From the NCBI RefSeq assembly GCF_000402035.1, contig NC_021287.1:558001-622000 (forward strand): a DNA stretch of 64,000 nt, written 5' to 3'. Source of the DNA: Caballeronia insecticola. Lineage in GTDB: Bacteria; Pseudomonadota; Gammaproteobacteria; Burkholderiales; Burkholderiaceae. The notes below the pieces were generated by a model. That model saw only the letters and a list, made by a program, of their open reading frames with translations, ran no database searches and had not been told where the DNA came from. The translations under genes were made by a program, and so were the position numbers. Positions 1 through 8,580 of the stretch are shown piece by piece; the stretch's first letter is position 1; each line of letters starts with the position of its first letter.

Positions 1-198
1 CCGCGCCGGGTGGGTCGCTGTCTCGTTTCGACTTCGATCGGTATCGTTGGAGTATAGGAAACGTGCTTTTTGTTTGGGATCTCGGGCAAAGATAAACCTT
101 CGCACCTAAAAGGGGCGGGTCGACGCCGGATGTGCATGCATCGCAGATCCGGCTCGCGGGGCGTCAGGTTTCGATCGAACGATTGCGCTCCGACCGCT
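1..198. other. Intergenic stretch at the left edge
   Basis: I see no gene here. It is the 3' flank of the leftward xylB gene. The long overlapping reading frame that starts at 70 and runs into xylB is an antisense shadow of xylB. The only structure found is the small hairpin listed separately. Confidence 0.5.
125..153 (-). terminator. Possible weak terminator hairpin after xylB
   Basis: GCCGGAT at 125-131 pairs with ATCCGGC at 147-153 around a 15-nt loop, about 45 bp past the xylB stop on the minus strand. There is no good U-run, so a termination role is only a guess. Confidence 0.25.
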
Positions 199-1680
199 TC
201 AAGCCAGCCGCGGCCGCGCCGGATCGAACAGCGGCCTGACGTGCTGATAAAGCTCCCGAAAACTCTTCAGGCGCTGACGCAATGCGTCGTGCCGCGCCGC
301 GTCCGGCGTGAACTCCTGCTTGATCTCAGGCTTCGCGAGCACCGTTGCCGGATCGCCGCCCGCCGCGAGCCAGCCGAGCCGCGCCGCGCCCAAGGCCGCG
401 CCCGTCTCGCCGCCGCCGTGCGTGCGCGTGGGCGTGTCGAAGGCGTCGGCGAACATCTGGGCCCAGTAGGCGCTGCGGGCGCCGCCGCCGAGCATCGACA
501 GCGCACGCGCCTGCGTGCCCGCCGATTGCAGCGCATCCAGCCCGTCGGTCAGCGAGAGCGTCACGCCTTCCAGCACCGAATAGCCGAGCAGCGCGCGGTC
601 GGTCGCGTGCGTCATGCCGAAGAACACGCCTTGCGCGTAAGGGTCGTTGTGCGGCGTGCGTTCGCCGCTTAAGTACGGCAGGAACAGGGGCGCCGAGGAC
701 AGCACGTCGGCGGGCAGCGCCTCGATTTCCGCGAGCAGCGTCGGCTCGTCGGTCGATGTCAGCTTGCACACCCAGCGCAGGCAACTCGCCGCCGACAGCA
801 CCACGCTCATCTGATGCCAGCGGTCTGGAATCGCATGGCAGAACGCATGCACGGCGGACGCGGGATTCGGCCGGAAGCGATCGCCGATCACGCACAGCAC
901 GCCCGATGTGCCGAGCGACAGGAAGCCGTCGCCGGGATCGGTCGCGCCGATGCCCACCGCGCTCGCGGCATTGTCGCCGCCGCCCGCCGCGACAATCACG
1001 CCTTCGCGCAAGCCGAACTCGCGCGCAAGCTCGGGCCGCAGCGTGCCCGAAGGCTCGCTGCCCTCGGCCAGCGCGGGCATTTGCTGACGCGACATGCTGC
1101 ATGCGGCGAGCAGCTCGTCGGACCAGTCGCGGCGCGCGACGTCGAGCCAGAGCGTGCCGGCGGCATCGGACGGATCGGATACTTTCGTGCCCGTCAGATG
1201 CATGCGCAGATAATCCTTCGGCAGCAGCACGCACGCGGTCTGCTTGAAGATTTCCGGCTCGTTGTGCGCGACCCAGAGCAGTTTGGGCGCGGTGAAGCCG
1301 GGCATCGCCAGATTGCCGGCGATCTCGTGCAGGTTCGGCGCGCGCTCGTAGAGTTCGGCGCATTCCTTGTCGCTGCGCATGTCGTTCCAGAGGATCGCGG
1401 GCCGCAGCACGTTGTCGTGCGAATCGAGCAGCACCGCGCCGTGCATCTGTCCCGACAGACCGATGCCGCGCACTTGCGCAAACTCATCCGGGAATTTCTC
1501 GCGCAGCTTGAACAGCGCGGCGCGCGTGCCTTCCCACCAGTCGAGCGGATTCTGCTCCGACCAGCGCGGCTTCGGACGCGAGACGGAAAACGGCGTGCCC
1601 GCCGTGCCGATCACGCCGCCGTCGGAGGCGAGCAGCAGAACTTTCACTTCGGAGGTGCCGAGGTCGATGCCTAAGTACAT
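199..1680 (-). CDS. xylB: Xylulokinase
   Basis: Cytoplasmic sugar kinase of the FGGY family. It phosphorylates D-xylulose to D-xylulose 5-phosphate with ATP, which feeds the pentose phosphate pathway. The 493-residue product starts MYLGIDLGTSEVK, the usual ATPase-fold phosphate-1 motif at the very N-terminus of XylB. I therefore chose the ATG at 1680 over the in-frame start nine codons upstream. Further family marks are GLSGQMHG near residue 78, GGGDNAASAVG in the middle and LGGGARS near the C-terminus. Length is normal for XylB. It lies 204 bp downstream of dalD on the same strand, so the substrate is probably the xylulose made from D-arabinitol by DalD. A 3 x 9 bp direct repeat lies in the gap. 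The assignment is firm at family level; the exact ketose is inferred from the neighbour. Confidence 0.93.
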   Translation of the reverse strand: MYLGIDLGTSEVKVLLLASDGGVIGTAGTPFSVSRPKPRWSEQNPLDWWEGTRAALFKLREKFPDEFAQVRGIGLSGQMHGAVLLDSHDNVLRPAILWNDMRSDKECAELYERAPNLHEIAGNLAMPGFTAPKLLWVAHNEPEIFKQTACVLLPKDYLRMHLTGTKVSDPSDAAGTLWLDVARRDWSDELLAACSMSRQQMPALAEGSEPSGTLRPELAREFGLREGVIVAAGGGDNAASAVGIGATDPGDGFLSLGTSGVLCVIGDRFRPNPASAVHAFCHAIPDRWHQMSVVLSAASCLRWVCKLTSTDEPTLLAEIEALPADVLSSAPLFLPYLSGERTPHNDPYAQGVFFGMTHATDRALLGYSVLEGVTLSLTDGLDALQSAGTQARALSMLGGGARSAYWAQMFADAFDTPTRTHGGGETGAALGAARLGWLAAGGDPATVLAKPEIKQEFTPDAARHDALRQRLKSFRELYQHVRPLFDPARPRLA

Positions 1681-1728
1681 GAACGGACCCTTGGTCGTTG
1701 CCGGCATCGAAGCCGGCGAAAAACGGGG

Positions 1729-1755
1729 AGTGCAGCCAGTGCAGCCAGTGCAGCG
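1729..1755. repeat. Three tandem 9-bp repeats between dalD and xylB
   Basis: The unit AGTGCAGCC occurs at 1729-1737 and 1738-1746, and as AGTGCAGCG at 1747-1755. It lies in the dalD-xylB spacer, about 50 bp upstream of the xylB start. A role in regulation or as a slippage site is unknown. Confidence 0.7.
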
Positions 1756-1884
1756 AGAGGCGCTAATTTAACGCCGCGCGCGGCGCCGCGCCATGGGCAC
1801 AATACCCGAGCGGCGCGGCGTCCGTTTCACTGCGCGATGACAGCGGCCATAACGGCGCGGGTATGGACGAGCTAATGGACGAGT

Positions 1885-3279
1885 TTATGGACGGCTCGCA
1901 AGCCACGCGTCGACTCGGGCGACCGCGTTGCGCATCACGCGTTCGAGCCCTTCGGTTTGCGCCATCTTGCCCCACAGCAGCTTGTCGCTGACGAACGCCT
2001 TCACCGGATCGGGCGCCGTGAAAAAGCCGTGCGCGACGGCCGGATCCATCACGCCGTCCTGATACGTATAAGGCAGCTTGCCTTCGTGCCAGCGTTCGAG
2101 AAAGCGGAAGAACAGCGCGGGCAGGATGGCGGTCGCTTCGGGATCGGCGTGGCGGGCGAAGCATTCGGACATCGTCGGCGCGATGAAGCCCGGCAGCTTC
2201 GAGAAGCCGTCCGCCGCGACGCGCTGATTCGTGTCCTTGATGTACGGGTTGCTGAAACGGTCGAGGACCACATCGCGATAGCGGGCGAGATCGATCGGGC
2301 TCGGCGTGAGGCAGGGAATGACGTCGTCGGTGACGTAGGCTTCGGCGAGCGCGCGGATTTCGAGATCCTGCGTGCCCTCGTGGATGTATTGCAGGCCGAC
2401 GAGCGTGCCCGCCCACGCAATGCAGCTATGGCTCGCGTTGAGAATGCGGATCTTCGCTTCCTCGTAGGGATGCACCGATTCGACCATCTCGGCGCCGACT
2501 TTCTCCCACGCCGGCCGCCCGGCGATGAAGTCGTCCTCGATCACCCACTGGATGAACTTCTCGCCCATCACGGGCGCACGATCGTCGATGCCGGTGGCCG
2601 CTTTCACGCGCTCGGCCACGTCGGGCGTGGGGCGCGGCGTGATGCGATCGACCATCGAATTCGGGCACGACGTGTTGGCGATCATCCAGTCGCGCAATGC
2701 GGTCTCGCCGCGCAACTGCAGGAATTCGAGCATGCCTTTCTTGAAGCGGTCGCCGTTGCTGCGCAGGTTGTCGCAGTTTTGCAGCGAGACGCGGCCCGCG
2801 CCGTTTTTCATGCGCGCATCGAGGATCGCGGCGAGCGCGCCGTAGATGGTGGTCTTCGCGCCTTTCAGGTCGGCGGCGAGATCGGCGTTGGCGGTGTCGA
2901 GCTTGTCGTGATCGTCGAGGTAATAGCCGCCTTCGGTCACGGTGAACGACACGATCTTGCACGCGGGGTTCGCGCCTGTCGCGATGAGTTCGTCCAGACC
3001 GGCGGACCACGGCACGACCTTCCTGATCGCGCGCACGGTTTCATATTCGCGCTCGCCCTTCGGCGTCACGGTTTCGAGCGTGTATTCGCCGTGCTGCGCG
3101 GCGAGCGCGTCGAGTACGGCGGTCATGTCGCCGCGAATGTTGCCGACCGCGAGCGACCAGCGTGTATCGCCGGACTCGATGAGCTTGCTCAGGTACCACG
3201 CCTGATGCGCGCGATGAAAAGACCCGGCGCCGATGTGCAGGATCACGTTGCCGCTCGCGTTGCTGGTGTCGCTGGTCAT
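1885..3279 (-). CDS. dalD: D-arabinitol 4-dehydrogenase / mannitol dehydrogenase family
   Basis: NAD-dependent polyol dehydrogenase of the long-chain mannitol dehydrogenase family. It probably oxidises D-arabinitol to D-xylulose. The 464-residue product has the N-terminal nucleotide-binding motif [14 protein letters not shown] and the family catalytic signature K-x4-N-x2-H in KIRILNASH in the second half. The start at 3279 (MTSDTSN) has AGGA about 10 nt upstream and avoids a 19-codon extension lacking family character. A kinase for D-xylulose follows downstream. That pairing is why I prefer D-arabinitol over mannitol, whose product fructose would want a fructokinase. The matching ABC transporter usually found with such genes is absent on the right, where a repeat element begins. 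It could lie beyond the left edge. Confidence 0.85.
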   Translation of the reverse strand: MTSDTSNASGNVILHIGAGSFHRAHQAWYLSKLIESGDTRWSLAVGNIRGDMTAVLDALAAQHGEYTLETVTPKGEREYETVRAIRKVVPWSAGLDELIATGANPACKIVSFTVTEGGYYLDDHDKLDTANADLAADLKGAKTTIYGALAAILDARMKNGAGRVSLQNCDNLRSNGDRFKKGMLEFLQLRGETALRDWMIANTSCPNSMVDRITPRPTPDVAERVKAATGIDDRAPVMGEKFIQWVIEDDFIAGRPAWEKVGAEMVESVHPYEEAKIRILNASHSCIAWAGTLVGLQYIHEGTQDLEIRALAEAYVTDDVIPCLTPSPIDLARYRDVVLDRFSNPYIKDTNQRVAADGFSKLPGFIAPTMSECFARHADPEATAILPALFFRFLERWHEGKLPYTYQDGVMDPAVAHGFFTAPDPVKAFVSDKLLWGKMAQTEGLERVMRNAVARVDAWLASRP

Positions 3280-3383
3280 GTCGTCTCTTCCTTGGATTTG
3301 GCTGTGCGCCCGTTCTTCGCGGACGGCCGTTCGCAACGACGCGCTCGGGCGATCATCGCGGCTAGGTGAGCATTTGCTCTTTT

Positions 3384-3398
3384 GATGATCGAATGATC
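3384..3398. promoter_or_regulatory. Candidate operator upstream of dalD
   Basis: GATGATCGAATGATC holds two direct copies of ATGATC, each with a palindromic GATC, 105-120 bp upstream of the dalD start in an otherwise featureless region. The placement fits a regulator site, but no regulator gene is adjacent. The stretch 3410-3555 shows nothing else. Confidence 0.3.
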
Positions 3399-3558
3399 TT
3401 ATCCGCTCGGTCGAAAGTCAAGGCGCGGTGCGTCATGGAGTGCGGCGCAATTCGCGCGTTTTTGGTGGGGATTGCTCAGACAGTCGCGTTGATCATCTGC
3501 ATTCGGGGGCCGTCGGATAGCGTGCTCTTAACGATAGGCGAGATTTTCGGTCGCCCGT

Positions 3559-4190
3559 GGAATCCTGAATTCGCGTCGGTCTATTTGCACTGCCCCTGTG
3601 CGGGGCGGCACCTACTTTCTTTGCTGCTGCAAAGAAAGTAGGCAAAGAAACAGCTATCCCCATCCAAAGTACTTCACGCCGGCCCCGGCACAGGCGAATT
3701 GCCTATGGCACGGCTATAGCCAGCGCCCTCATAGGTCTAATCGGGCTTGGCGCGCGCACGATCTGACTCGCCAAACGTTTCAGGGCGCTGGCTCAGCACG
3801 AAAGAGTTCCGGCACAGCGCTGCGCGCTGCCGCTGGGTCTGCAAGGGAAACCGACATGCCGCGTATGCGGTGAGATGGAAGCGTTAGCAAAGAAGCACGC
3901 GCCGACCCGATTGACCCGTCGGCCGCGAAGCGGGACGGAGCTTTTTCGTGCTGTGCCAGTTCGTTAAACGGCGCGATGCCACAGTAGGTCCGCGAGCCAA
4001 GACCCGATAACCTATGAGGGCACTCGCCACTGCCGTGCCACGGGCAATTCGCCTGTGCCGCGGCCGGCGTGAAGTGCTTTGGATGGGGAGAGCTGTTTCT
4101 TTGGTTACTTTCTTTGCAGCAGCAAAGAAAGTGACTGCCGCCCCGCACAGGGGCAACACAAATAGACCGACGCGAACTCAGGATTTCACG
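3559..4190. repeat. Two inverted copies of a ~290 bp intergenic repeat
   Basis: The left part (about 3559-3850) and the reverse complement of the right part (about 3900-4190) align along nearly their whole length with scattered mismatches. Shared blocks include the outer TCGCGTCGGTCTATTTG, the CTGTGCGGGGCGGCA block, the internal palindrome CTTTCTTTGCTGCTGCAAAG, the ACTTCACGCCGGCC block and CAGCACGAAA near the inner ends. The short reading frames on each arm encode parallel peptides (MRGGTYFLCCCKES and MRGGSHFLCCCKES), which reflects repeat homology, not a gene. From memory, repeats with this CTTTCTTTG/CAAAGAAAG core are scattered in Paraburkholderia and Caballeronia genomes. Copy number here cannot be judged from one window. 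Confidence 0.85.
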
Positions 4191-4213
4191 AAGGCAAACG
4201 CAACCAAGAGCCC

Positions 4214-5035
4214 CTACCGCCCATGCACCGGATGCGCATCAAACACCGGCCCTTGCACGAAGTGCACATCGAACTGTTGAAGGGCATTGAACTGCGCTTC
4301 ATCGATGACATTCGAAAAGATGAGCGGAATCTTCAGCCGATGCGCATAGGCCACCAGATGCTTCACCACGGAATCGCGCAAGGCCGCGCCCGCATCCATC
4401 TTGATGAAATCCAGCCGTGCCATATCGGATACGGCCATGATCTGCCCGGCGTTGGGCAGGTTGCCCGCCACCTTGAACCCGTAGTGCTGATAGCTCTTGG
4501 TGAGATAACCAAGAAACGTCTTGTGCGCGACCGCCGCTGCGGGCAGTTCGATCACCACGCGCGACGGGCTCATCCCGAACTCCGTCAGCACCGATGAAAA
4601 GTGGAGTCCGTGGTCGTACTTCACGCTCTTCAACAGCCGTTCGTGCACGCGCAGAAACAAAAGCCCCGGCCGGTGCGGCCCGAAGAAATTGAACGCATGC
4701 ACCGCGCGTGACAAGCGGTCCAGCGCGACCAGTTCGCGATCGTCTTCCAGTTGCCCGAAGGGATCGCGCGGCGCATCGCCCTGAATGAGCGTGAGCGCCT
4801 GCACGCCGAGTTCATCGCCGAAACGCTCCGCGCTCTCGGGCGACGCGCTCAAGGTTTGCGGGAAGCTGTGCGTGCCGACATCGAAGATCGGCTCGTAGGC
4901 GCTCGAAATGCACAGATCGCCGTAGCGCGCGACCGCTTCCCCCGCATGCTCGTTCTTCCCGAGTGCGACATGCGCGCCGAGAAACGGATGTTCCGCGGCG
5001 CGGGCGACGAGTTCTGGCAACGAAGGGGCGATCAT
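4214..5035 (-). CDS. Degenerate EAL-domain protein, probably non-catalytic
   Basis: This 273-residue protein follows the EAL phosphodiesterase fold from start to end (YEPIFD at 47-52, FIKMD at 210-214, QG at 261-262) but has lost most active-site residues. The EAL motif reads QAL (79-81). The NxS position reads RVH (129-131). The DDFG region reads GN (191-192). The loop-6 AEGVE region reads SNVID (241-245). The helix-5 Glu (E163) and the KxD lysine (K212) remain. Known EAL proteins with these losses do not hydrolyse c-di-GMP, and some act as protein-protein regulators. There is no sensor, GGDEF, HDOD or membrane segment. It is divergent from hmgA with about 250 bp between them. Function beyond likely signalling is unknown. 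Confidence 0.85.
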   Translation of the reverse strand: MIAPSLPELVARAAEHPFLGAHVALGKNEHAGEAVARYGDLCISSAYEPIFDVGTHSFPQTLSASPESAERFGDELGVQALTLIQGDAPRDPFGQLEDDRELVALDRLSRAVHAFNFFGPHRPGLLFLRVHERLLKSVKYDHGLHFSSVLTEFGMSPSRVVIELPAAAVAHKTFLGYLTKSYQHYGFKVAGNLPNAGQIMAVSDMARLDFIKMDAGAALRDSVVKHLVAYAHRLKIPLIFSNVIDEAQFNALQQFDVHFVQGPVFDAHPVHGR

Positions 5036-5173
5036 GAAGAGAGCATTCGAGTTCGTGAGGCGTGCCGTACCGGGCGATTGTCATGGGAAACGTCGATGGT
5101 ATCAGCGCGCAACACCGCGTCCAGCACCAAATTCACATATTGATATGCAGGAACGCGACCGTCGATTAAGGGT

Positions 5174-5198
5174 TTACGATCAATTTCACTAATCGTAA
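5174..5198. promoter_or_regulatory. LysR-type T-N11-A box upstream of hmgA
   Basis: TTACGAT (5174-5180) and its inverse ATCGTAA (5192-5198) flank 11 nt, giving a perfect 7-bp dyad with the T-N11-A geometry typical of LysR-family operators. It lies about 90 bp upstream of hmgA in an AT-rich patch that also serves the divergent EAL gene. No regulator gene is adjacent. The nearest LysR gene in the window is 15 kb away and need not be related. Confidence 0.5.
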
Positions 5199-5286
5199 TT
5201 GGTTTTACCATGCGTAAATCGAAGAGACGAGGGCACTGCGCGTCGCCTGAGCCGCACATCAAGATCAATCGCCGAGGATTCCGACC

Positions 5287-6624
5287 ATGCCAACGTTCGA
5301 GACGCACACGGACGCGAACCAGCACTATCAATCGGGCTTTGCCAACGACTTCGCCACGGAGGCGTTGCCGGGCGCGCTGCCGATCGGCCGCAATTCGCCG
5401 CAACGCGCGGCGTACGGCCTGTATGCCGAGCAGATTTCCGGCACGGCGTTCACGGCGCCGCGCGCGCACAACCGCCGGTCGTGGCTCTACCGCATCCGGC
5501 CGGCCGCCGTGCACAAGCCGTTCACGCGCATTCCGGCCGAGCAGTTGCGCGCGAAGCTCGTCGCCAATTTCGCGGACGTTCCGCCGACCCCGCCGAATCA
5601 ACTGCGCTGGGATCCGCTGCCGATGCCCGCCGCGCCCACCGATTTCATCGACGGCTGGGTAACGATGGCCGGCAATGGCGCCGCCGAATCGATGAACGGC
5701 TGCGCGCTGCATCTGTACGCGGCGAACCGTTCGATGCAGGACCGCTTCTTCTTCAATGCCGACGGCGAACTGCTGATCGTGCCGCAACACGGGCGGCTTT
5801 CGATCCGCACCGAACTCGGTAACGTGGAGATCGAGCCGTATGAAATCGCGGTGATTCCGCGCGGCGTGCGCTTTTGCGTCGACTTGCCGGATGGCGACGC
5901 GCGCGGCTATATCTGCGAGAACTTCGGCGCGCTGCTGCAGTTGCCCGATCTCGGTCCGATCGGCTCGAACGGGCTCGCGAATCCGCGCGACTTCCTCACG
6001 CCGCACGCCGCATACGAAGACCGCGAAGGCCATTTCGAACTGGTCACGAAGATGAACGGCGTGCTGTGGCGCGCGGATATCGCCCATTCGCCGCTCGATG
6101 TCGTCGCGTGGCACGGCAACTACGCGCCGTACAAGTACGACCTGCGCCACTTCAACACCATCGGGTCGATCAGCTACGACCATCCCGATCCGTCGATCTT
6201 TCTCGTGCTGCAGTCGCCGAGCGATACGCCGGGCGTCGATACGATCGACTTCGTGATCTTCCCGCCGCGCTGGCTCGCCGCTGAAGATACGTTCCGCCCG
6301 CCGTGGTTTCATCGCAATGTCGCGAGCGAGTTCATGGGACTCGTGCACGGCGTCTACGACGCGAAGGCCGAAGGCTTCGTGCCGGGCGGCGCGAGCCTGC
6401 ACAACTGCATGTCGGGACACGGACCGGACGCGGAGACGTTCGAGAAGGCATCGCGCAGCGATACGACGAAGCCCGCGAAAGTCGGCGACACCATGGCGTT
6501 CATGTTCGAGACGCGCACGCTCATCAAGCCGACGCAGTTCGCGCTCGAAACCGCGCAATTGCAGGCGCATTACTACGAGTGCTGGCAAGGCCTCACGAAA
6601 CACTTCAACCCGGAGCAACGATGA
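5287..6624 (+). CDS. hmgA: Homogentisate 1,2-dioxygenase
   Basis: Iron-dependent ring-cleavage enzyme that converts homogentisate to 4-maleylacetoacetate in tyrosine and phenylalanine breakdown; cytoplasmic. The 445-residue product has normal family length. It carries the conserved N-terminal [23 protein letters not shown] segment, the [15 protein letters not shown] block, and a C-terminal metal region containing [12 protein letters not shown], where the iron-ligand His and Glu lie. A purine-rich AGGA precedes the ATG. It overlaps fahA by 4 bp (ATGA), so the two are translationally coupled. No maleylacetoacetate isomerase gene follows, so that step must be encoded elsewhere or be skipped. A T-N11-A dyad upstream suggests LysR control. 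Confidence 0.97.
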   Translation: MPTFETHTDANQHYQSGFANDFATEALPGALPIGRNSPQRAAYGLYAEQISGTAFTAPRAHNRRSWLYRIRPAAVHKPFTRIPAEQLRAKLVANFADVPPTPPNQLRWDPLPMPAAPTDFIDGWVTMAGNGAAESMNGCALHLYAANRSMQDRFFFNADGELLIVPQHGRLSIRTELGNVEIEPYEIAVIPRGVRFCVDLPDGDARGYICENFGALLQLPDLGPIGSNGLANPRDFLTPHAAYEDREGHFELVTKMNGVLWRADIAHSPLDVVAWHGNYAPYKYDLRHFNTIGSISYDHPDPSIFLVLQSPSDTPGVDTIDFVIFPPRWLAAEDTFRPPWFHRNVASEFMGLVHGVYDAKAEGFVPGGASLHNCMSGHGPDAETFEKASRSDTTKPAKVGDTMAFMFETRTLIKPTQFALETAQLQAHYYECWQGLTKHFNPEQR

Positions 6625-7907
6625 ACGACGCGCTGAAGGCCACGCTCGCGCCCACGCTCAAGAGCTGGATCGAATCCGCGAACGATCCCGCGAGCGACTT
6701 TCCGATTCAGAACCTGCCGTTCGGCATTTTCAGCGACGCGGTGAATCCGCAGCCGCGCGCGGGCGTCGCGATCGGCGACTGGATCGCCGATCTGGCTGCG
6801 CTGGAAGAGGCGCGTCTGATCGATGCGAACGGCACGTTCCGCGCGCCGCGCCTGAACGATTTCATCGCGCTCGGACGCGAGCGGTGGCGCGCGGTGCGTA
6901 TTGCGCTGAGTGGCCTGTTCGCGCACGGCAATGCCACGTTGCGCGACGACGCCGCGCTGCGCCGCCGCGCGCTCGTACCGCGCACGGATGCGACGATGCA
7001 TCTGCCCGTCGAGATTCCCGGCTACACGGATTTCTATTCGTCGAAGGAGCATGCGACCAACGTCGGTTCGATGTTCCGCGATCCGAAGAACGCGCTTCTG
7101 CCGAACTGGTCGGAGATGCCGATTGGCTATAACGGGCGCGCGTCGTCGGTGGTCGTGAGCGGCACGCCGGTGCGCCGGCCGAACGGGCAACTCAAGCTGC
7201 CGGACCAGGAACGCCCGGTGTTCGGCGCGTGCCGCAAGCTGGATATCGAGCTGGAGACGGGCTTTATCATCGGTCGCGGGAATGCGCTCGGCGAGCCGAT
7301 TGCGTGCGAGGACGCCGAGACGCATATCTTCGGCATGGTGCTGCTGAACGACTGGAGCGCGCGCGATATCCAGCAATGGGAATACGTGCCGCTCGGCCCG
7401 TTCAACTCGAAGGGCTTCGCGACGACCATCTCGCCGTGGATCGTCACGCTCGATGCGCTCGAGCCGTTCCGCACCGCGACGCCCGTGCAGGAGCCGCAGC
7501 CGCTCGACTATCTGCGTCATGAAGGCGATCACGCGTTCGATATCGAACTGGCGGTTTCGCTGCGCGCCGAAGGTGCACGCAAGCCGACGACCATCGCGCG
7601 CACCAACTTCAGGCTGATGTATTGGTCGATGGCGCAGCAGCTTGTGCATCACACGGTGGCGGGCTGCAATACGCGCGTCGGCGATCTGATGGGCTCGGGC
7701 ACGATCAGCGGCGCGACGCCGGAATCGTGCGGCAGTCTGCTCGAAAGCACGTGGAACGGACAGCGGCCGTTGAAGCTGGAAGAGGGCGGCGAGCGCGCGT
7801 TTCTGCAGGACGGCGATGAAGTCACGATCACCGGATGGTGTCAGGGCGAGGGGTATCGCGTCGGGTTTGGAAGCTGCGTCGGGCAGGTGTTGGCGGCGCG
7901 GGGGTAA
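6621..7907 (+). CDS. fahA: Fumarylacetoacetase
   Basis: Hydrolyses 4-fumarylacetoacetate to fumarate and acetoacetate, the last step of homogentisate degradation. The 428-residue product has the FAH fold: an N-terminal domain ([10 protein letters not shown] near residue 25) and a catalytic domain with the metal-binding region [13 protein letters not shown], the segment [10 protein letters not shown] with its Glu ligands (written DIELETGF here), and [19 protein letters not shown]. The ATG at 6621 overlaps the hmgA stop. A much longer upstream extension in this frame only shadows hmgA. Length is typical of the bacterial and animal fumarylacetoacetases rather than of the short FAH-like hydrolases. 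No clear terminator follows. Confidence 0.96.
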   Translation: MNDALKATLAPTLKSWIESANDPASDFPIQNLPFGIFSDAVNPQPRAGVAIGDWIADLAALEEARLIDANGTFRAPRLNDFIALGRERWRAVRIALSGLFAHGNATLRDDAALRRRALVPRTDATMHLPVEIPGYTDFYSSKEHATNVGSMFRDPKNALLPNWSEMPIGYNGRASSVVVSGTPVRRPNGQLKLPDQERPVFGACRKLDIELETGFIIGRGNALGEPIACEDAETHIFGMVLLNDWSARDIQQWEYVPLGPFNSKGFATTISPWIVTLDALEPFRTATPVQEPQPLDYLRHEGDHAFDIELAVSLRAEGARKPTTIARTNFRLMYWSMAQQLVHHTVAGCNTRVGDLMGSGTISGATPESCGSLLESTWNGQRPLKLEEGGERAFLQDGDEVTITGWCQGEGYRVGFGSCVGQVLAARG

Positions 7908-8580
7908 AGGGAAAGGCGGCCGGAGTTCGAATGAGCCGGCATACCGTCAACCATGATCTGCGTCGCGCCGGTCTCAAGCGTTTCCGTACGCGATATAGCT
8001 AAGCCCATTGTTCCAGGCGATGTCTGCTGTGCACCATCAGATATCGCCTGGCTTCATGTCGAAGGTCCGCTTCATGCTCTGCGCGGACCACAGCGGCACG
8101 CCCTTCGGCTTGCCCGTCGAACCACACATCATCATCGAAAGTGATTGCGCGGATGTGCGATGCCGCAAGGGCGTCGAGGAAGTTTTCTTCATAGCCGCGT
8201 CTCAAGGATTTTTTTAAGGCGAATCTGACGGATGACACAGAGCATCCGCTGCACTCCGGCTTATCGAAGATAAAGCACTTCAGCATCCCCGAGTTAGCGC
8301 GTCGAGTGTCGTTAATAGTTCGTTCTACTAATTAATCGCCTACCTGTTTTTGTTGGCGGCCAGCGCAACGCCATGCGCGTGAATCACTCCGAAGATGAGA
8401 GACGAGGTTTGCACCATCGGCAACATAACCATGTGCGACGCGCGGTCGAACGGCGTGGTCGGGATCGTCCCAGGGCGTGCGCCTGAAGACATCAACGACG
8501 GAAACTTTGTTATCAACACTCTCGCCATGCCGCGCAAACGGCGCGGACGTCCTTGGCGGATCGATTAGTCGAGCATAAGC
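7908..8580. other. Gene-poor stretch before the tail-spike gene
   Basis: I recognise no gene in these 673 bp. Several short frames are open on both strands (for example 8008-8217 plus and 7999-8286 minus), but none has family motifs or a convincing ribosome binding site. The part from about 8220 looks more AT-rich than the flanking core genes. Together with the phage-type gene that follows, it may be the decayed left edge of an acquired segment. Confidence 0.5.

Noticed and set aside
3598..4148. Peptides MRGGTYFLCCCKES and MRGGSHFLCCCKES on opposite strands
   Set aside because: They come from the two arms of the inverted repeat. The same DNA in both orientations gives parallel peptides, so this is repeat homology and not a gene family.
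5032..6618. 528-codon frame on the minus strand opposite hmgA
   Set aside because: Arginine-rich antisense shadow of a well-identified gene, typical of high-GC codon bias; no motifs.
7953..8286. Short frames on both strands in the stretch before the tail spike
   Set aside because: No motif, no ribosome site, mutually overlapping; cannot be supported.
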